Assembly (NCBI GenBank): GCA_009760855.2
Contig: WPIO01000122.1
Location: 646,001 to 710,000, forward strand
Direction: 5' to 3'
Source: Cristatella mucedo
Taxonomy: Eukaryota; Bryozoa; Phylactolaemata; Cristatellidae
DNA: 64,000 nucleotides
A program made the position numbers and the translations under genes. The first letter of the stretch is position 1; each line of letters opens with the position of its first letter. Under the pieces are notes generated by a model that worked only from the letters and a program-made list of their open reading frames with translations, made no database searches and was not told where the DNA came from. Positions 59,378 through 64,000 of this stretch are shown piece after piece.

Positions 59378-59430
59378 GCACTTGATGAAGCGCCCTTAGT
59401 GAACTCAATCTATTTGTAGGCACTTTCATG
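59378..59430 (-). repeat. Solo LINE-A tail
   Basis: The reverse strand reads AAGTGCCTACAAATAGATTG, then TTCACTAAGGGCGCTTCATC; the inner stem is decayed. Confidence 0.75.
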
Positions 59431-60044
59431 AATAACACAATGTATGCTTATGCAAAGTATTCAAAGTTTTTTTTGCTGAGAAAAGCGTAGACTGTGCAAA
59501 TATAGTTTATTCGTACATTTACACAGCTCATAGTGGCAAGGCTATCGGTGTTTTGCTGGCTGACAGCAAACATTTTGTCGCCAGATAGCTACAATGAAGT
59601 ACAAACTTCTATACAGAACTGGTGGCTTGTGCTGCGAGAGAGCTCGCTTGGAAGTTGACAGGATCTCAGCTTATTCACGTCCGGCGTAATATTGTGATTC
59701 ATTTACTGTTTTACCTGACACGATGTCCACCTAGAGGCATAATTTGGCCAGCTTTCCATGCAGAAAATTTAGCTAATTCCAAACTAACTACTGCAATTGT
59801 CAGCAATGCAAAGTTTTTAGCTAACGATAGCCCTTTTTGCCGTGGTGAGCGTTAATGTAATCAAAAACGCTACACAAGAAAAAACATTCGAGAGCATAGT
59901 GCATACGTAGTTAATATGGCTTACCAAAACGGGCAAATAATTATCCTGACATCACGATAACAATAATACTGCTAATAGGTTTTCTCGCTTAGCCGCTATG
60001 TAATAAATCTTAATCAGGATACATATTAAACACGGCTGGAAGAA

Positions 60045-60144
60045 TAGCAGTAATCAATAGTAAATGAAAAACGCAGCATCGAGCACCGGCAGGTGCTTCT
60101 AGATGCGCAATACTGCGTTTTTCACTTACTATTGATTACTGCTA
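60045..60144. repeat. 100-nt foldback with nested inner stem
   Basis: Outer arms of 32 nt (60045-60076 and 60113-60144) match at 31 of 32 positions. The 36-nt middle contains a second stem, GCATC.AGCACC with AGGTGCT....GATGC. The whole region can fold into one near-continuous hairpin. No coding content. Confidence 0.9.
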
Positions 60145-63047
60145 CGCTCGAAGCACCTAAGTACTAGACTGATGTACCCGAGCTAAAGCTAACAGAAAGA
60201 CACGACTACTGGATTAGACTGGACTACTGGCTACTAGTCTGACCTTGGTCGTGCAAAAATAAACCGGGAAAGCTTCCAGATACAAAAAGCAACCTCCGTC
60301 GTTTGCTATGCAAGACTATACATTAATATATATTAAATTCATCTTACCTTTAGCAAAGATATTCAATTTACCAATTTACCCAAACACAGCGGGATAATCA
60401 CTTGGTAATAGCAATGGCTGAGCCGAACACTAAAGTTCGCAGCTTCTTTGATAAATGCAATAGGCTGCCTAATTTCAATCGGTAGCGAGTTCACAGCTTT
60501 GAGATCGGAGTGAGCCGATTTATTAAAATATACTTGAGTGTCTTGGTGGCACTAATGATCAATCACCGAAAGAAGAGCTAGCGATGCAAGAAGAGGATTG
60601 ATAACAAGGTAGTTTCGATCACTCAGCCATAGCTAGATAATGAATACAAGTGTAAGGGGTGTGGTGTGATCTTGAAATACAGGTGACGCACCTACTATGT
60701 ATTATTGTATTCGAAAGTGTTGATTTGGTATGGCATACATGCTACGCTGACGAGTTTGCATTAATTCAGAAAGTCTTATTGTCTAGGCAGCATTTACAGG
60801 AACGATAATCGCTGGCAGTATTTTTTGGCTGTCAGAAAAGAATTTTCCTAGCTTGACTGCAGTGATCCTGCAAATCATCTAGCGCTATCGCAAATAGCTC
60901 TAAAATGCAATCTGGGTGAGAAGGTTGGAGGCAATGCTGTTTTTTTATTAATCCACAGCTTTGAAATAGACATTTTCTGAGAAATTGAAATATATATTGA
61001 TTAAGTCTTTTAATATAATAATAAAAATGTTAATGCACTTGATAAAGCACCCTGAGAGAACCTAATCTCTCTCGAGGCGCTTTACATTTACATTTTAATT
61101 TCCGACCCAAGTCTGCTCTCCACGCTTTTAGCTAAAGGTCATATTTATTTGTACTCAAATGAGCAGAAAAGGCAAGGACTCGATTGCCAAAAGCGTTTAA
61201 AGGCACGGCTAATATATTGGGAATTTTTACTACCGACTATACCACTTCAAATGCTTGTTAATGAAGACGGTATTTCTTCAGTATTCCCAATGAATTATAT
61301 TTGCTTTATTATGCTTAGATTCATTTGGTTCACTGTTATGCCACGTAACCATACCTATCCCATTTACCTCATAAGAAATCATCGTTGCTAATTTGCAATC
61401 GAAGTAAGTATGTCGATACATGGTGACTTAAGTGTGCGAAGCAAATTAGAAGTGTTAGGAGAGCTCTCGCTTTCTAGTCAGGACTATAATGTTAAGTTTG
61501 CCGCTTCCAACCAGAAGAGGATATCTCTGATCTTTCGTTTAATATTACAGATTCTTACCGGTGGAGAACGTTTGATTAATGATGGTATGTAAAGTTTCAT
61601 CATGGCCGGGTGGGATGCGATGCATTCTTCGCATCCTAATGAGTGTAACTAATGATAACTTTTATAATTTACTTAAAGATTATGTTGGTTGAAGTGGCAA
61701 TTTGATTTACATTATACTTAATCTCATCCATGAAGAAGAAAATGAGAAGCATAGCTGATTTATAAGAGCCATCAATTAGCGTGAGACGTAGTGGCAGCAG
61801 CACAAGACGGCTGCCAATAATGCACCACTGCTCGCAGGGCGAGGGCGTCTTAGTGCTACATAACTGCGAATTTTACATAAACGTGAATTCCACAGTTTAA
61901 GTACCACAGAGGCGATGCTTCCGTTCGAAAAACCTGTCGGCAAGTGAGCTGAACAGATTTTTTACCTTTTTAGAGGACCCAAAGGTAAATGATTCTGCTA
62001 GTGAGAAGAAGCCAAGCCATTGTGGGCGTTTGACCTCAGAGATAGAATCTCCTTTACCAGTCCATGAAAGTTTTGAAAAGTTTTCTGGAAAGTACTATGC
62101 AAATTTAATTATCGACAACACAAACGTGAATGTTAACTGCAGAAGTGTTCAGAAGAGGAAAAGTTGGATGCCGATCCTTCTGTGCTGTACGATACTATAA
62201 ACAGTCGAATAAGGTACGGTCAACACAGTTAGTGATGTTAAGCACTAAAAACTATCTAGGGAGGAGTTTCTAGGAAAAGTTCGACCTAAGGGTGCGACAA
62301 ACAGCTGACTGGCTTTCGATAGCAATGATGCAGCGATACAAGTACACACATGCGTGACTGTCAGCCTTCAACTTCTTCTCCTGAGTACTTTACAAAAGAT
62401 CTGCAGGACAAGCCTTCAATGCAGTGTACATTGCTTGCAAAACTGTAGCGGCTTCATTTACCATTGGCAAAGTTAGATGAGATTCAGGATCGCTGTACAA
62501 GTTACGAATTTATCAACACGCGGGTTCGCCGGTTAACTATTGGAAAGGGTTAAACATTACACGACAGAGAGGAAAGATTGGAGACTAAATACTTATACAG
62601 ATTTTATATTAGGCTTATATCTAAGTCACAACGTAGAAAGTTTGAATGTCCTTATTATTTCTTCAACAATATAGGGCTATCGCAGCTAGGCTGCAGCATT
62701 GCAAGATAGTCAATGACCTTAGGAAATCACATGCAGCCATGAAAGTAGATGAATGTAGCAGTGACACGAATCCTCGTCTTTCAAATTACTGTCCTAAAAT
62801 GCCACGAGAGGAGTAATCTGCTGTTAGACTGGCAGTGCCTAAATTGGGTAGAAGGGAATGATCTGAGGGTCTGATAAAGGTTAAGAGTTGATGCCGAGAG
62901 ACAGACACGAACCAAGGTTGTATGAAGCCGAGCTTGCTCTTACAACATCCCTTCTTGCCAAAGCCGACTTTGTTTACGAGTTAAAACGTGTACACTATCG
63001 ATTCGGGAATTATTTCGAGGGGGCTTAGTAGAATATAATATTATATT
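60145..63047. other. No gene recognised
   Basis: AT-rich, with a solo LINE tail listed separately. A weak resemblance to the reverse strand of LINE-B (GTGAATTCCACAGTTTAAG and neighbours) lies at about 61740-61965; it is too diverged to call firmly. Confidence 0.4.
61036..61095 (-). repeat. Solo LINE-A tail
   Basis: The reverse strand reads AAAGCGCCTCGAGAGAGATT, then AGGTTCTCTCAGGGTGCTTT, a near-perfect stem, with TATC and ATT-type sequence after it. Confidence 0.9.
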
Positions 63048-63117
63048 GCACTTGATAATGCGCCCTCACAGAACTCAATCTTTCTATCGGCGCTTTACAT
63101 TTGCTGCAAAGGGAAAA
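63048..63117 (-). repeat. Solo LINE-A tail
   Basis: The reverse strand reads CCCTTTGCAGCAAATGTAAA, then GCGCCGATAGAAAGATTG and GTTCTGTGAGGGCGCATTAT. Confidence 0.88.
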
Positions 63118-64000
63118 CCGTATACGATTTTCGCAAGAACTTCGGTTTTCGGAAGAATTCTGCAACGAACACGAACGCACGTCAGAGCGCTCTATGTCAG
63201 GAGGCGAGAATGTAATCCGGCTCACAGCTGCCTGGTCGCATGTAGTACTGTGTTAAAGAAATAGAACAAAGACATAAACCACCAAGCTCACTCCAACGGA
63301 ACTTTATGTATCGTTGGAGGCTGATTAAGAAATGGTATCGAAAGCCGCCAGGTTCACAATCGAGAATAAGCGGATGTTTGCACCCTCGAATTTAGTGGTG
63401 TATAGAGGTAAAAAGAAAAACAGAAAAACTACTGCCAAACGTCAGATATCAATGTTCAGACGTCGTGGGATCTACTCATTGTCTTACAGACTTATGAGAC
63501 CCGATGAGTCTTTAGATAATCAAGTAATATGTGGCTTTGAATACAGCACGCTATTGCAAAGCTTCTTGAGGTTTCTTTTGTAGAAGGGTCTTGCACATGA
63601 TCCAGCTTGTAAGCTTGATTTTGGATTTAATTATGGTAGCTCCAGAAGCCAAAGGTTTGCATTAGGCAGCTTTAGAGAGCTGCGTTCTTGTGTGACTGCA
63701 CGTCTACCCAAGACCAGTTGGATTTGTCTATCAATGACTTTTGATTCTTATAGAGCGTCTGATTCAGCAGAACACGTTAGGACGATCTACGATCTAGAAG
63801 TTTAACCAAAGGCTCTTACAGGAGCAGGTCATATTGGCACGGATCACGGAACTGCTGCCTTAGGTCTTCACGAGCTCGCTCCGAAATGATATAGCCAGGC
63901 GTCTAAGCTTGCCCATTTTGAATGGTTCGCATGAGATTGAGCCCGGATTCAGGGGCTCTAATATATGCAGGGTTTCAGGGTCACGAAACATGTTGCCTCC
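63118..64000. other. No gene recognised
   Basis: An 83-codon plus frame (63332-63583, first codon ATG) is rich in Arg and Lys with no known motif. Otherwise short frames only. Confidence 0.35.

Larger units (their letters stand above)
57501..60044. other. No gene recognised
   Basis: AT-rich. Contains an ATA/AAT microsatellite and a solo LINE tail, listed separately. A plus frame near 58940-59085 (VTLKKISMSGVDIGLVTFIR) looks protein-like but is short and unidentified. Confidence 0.4.

Overview
The window looks like repeat-dense intergenic or intronic DNA of a metazoan, most likely a marine invertebrate (the species cannot be read from the sequence). The reasons are the repeat types: CR1/L2-type LINEs with an apurinic endonuclease, tRNA-derived SINEs with LINE-like tails, a BED-finger hAT transposon, Ty3-type LTR elements, long dinucleotide microsatellites, low GC, and no compact operon-like coding. 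I find no intact host protein gene. Nearly every recognisable coding stretch is a broken piece of a mobile element.

Layout. 1-30 kb holds 3'-truncated copies of two LINE families. I call them LINE-A (reverse transcriptase ending in a GKPS/SPVES/NLGVMF region, with a 3' hairpin tail) and LINE-B (ending in a QFQP/FLRL/DRSFSSAGPR region). Among them lie SINEs, microsatellites, one possible cysteine-rich exon (about 11.3 kb) and a short-unit array (23.4 kb). 30-36 kb has a C-rich iterated motif, TTTAGGG-like telomeric patches, and a boundary-complete but internally dead Ty3-type LTR retrotransposon: 31422-35274, two 413-bp LTRs, target duplication AAGGG, minus strand. 36.8-38.6 kb is a boundary-complete hAT element (8-bp target duplication ACATAACA) with a broken transposase. 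41.4-43.2 kb is a LINE fragment with endonuclease and reverse transcriptase domains.

44.4-45.3 kb is the most unusual locus. An intact 199-codon ORF encodes a parvovirus/adintovirus-type phospholipase A2 domain (YxGPG calcium loop, HDxxY catalytic motif). A 38-bp-arm hairpin follows it, and 54-57-bp direct repeats that belong to a tRNA-derived SINE bracket it. It is the only long undamaged viral-type reading frame seen here.

49-53 kb has remains of two more LTR elements: one with a primer-binding site matching initiator tRNA-Met and a gag-like frame, the other a probable solo LTR. 53-64 kb is mostly AT-rich, with a long LINE-A copy at 56-57.5 kb, a 100-nt foldback at 60.1 kb and several solo LINE tails.

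The elements relate as follows. SINE-1 carries a 3' tail resembling the LINE-A tail hairpin, as expected if LINE-A enzymes mobilised it. The LTR, hAT and PLA2 units look like later arrivals in older repeat DNA. All identities come from reading translations by eye; no database search was run.
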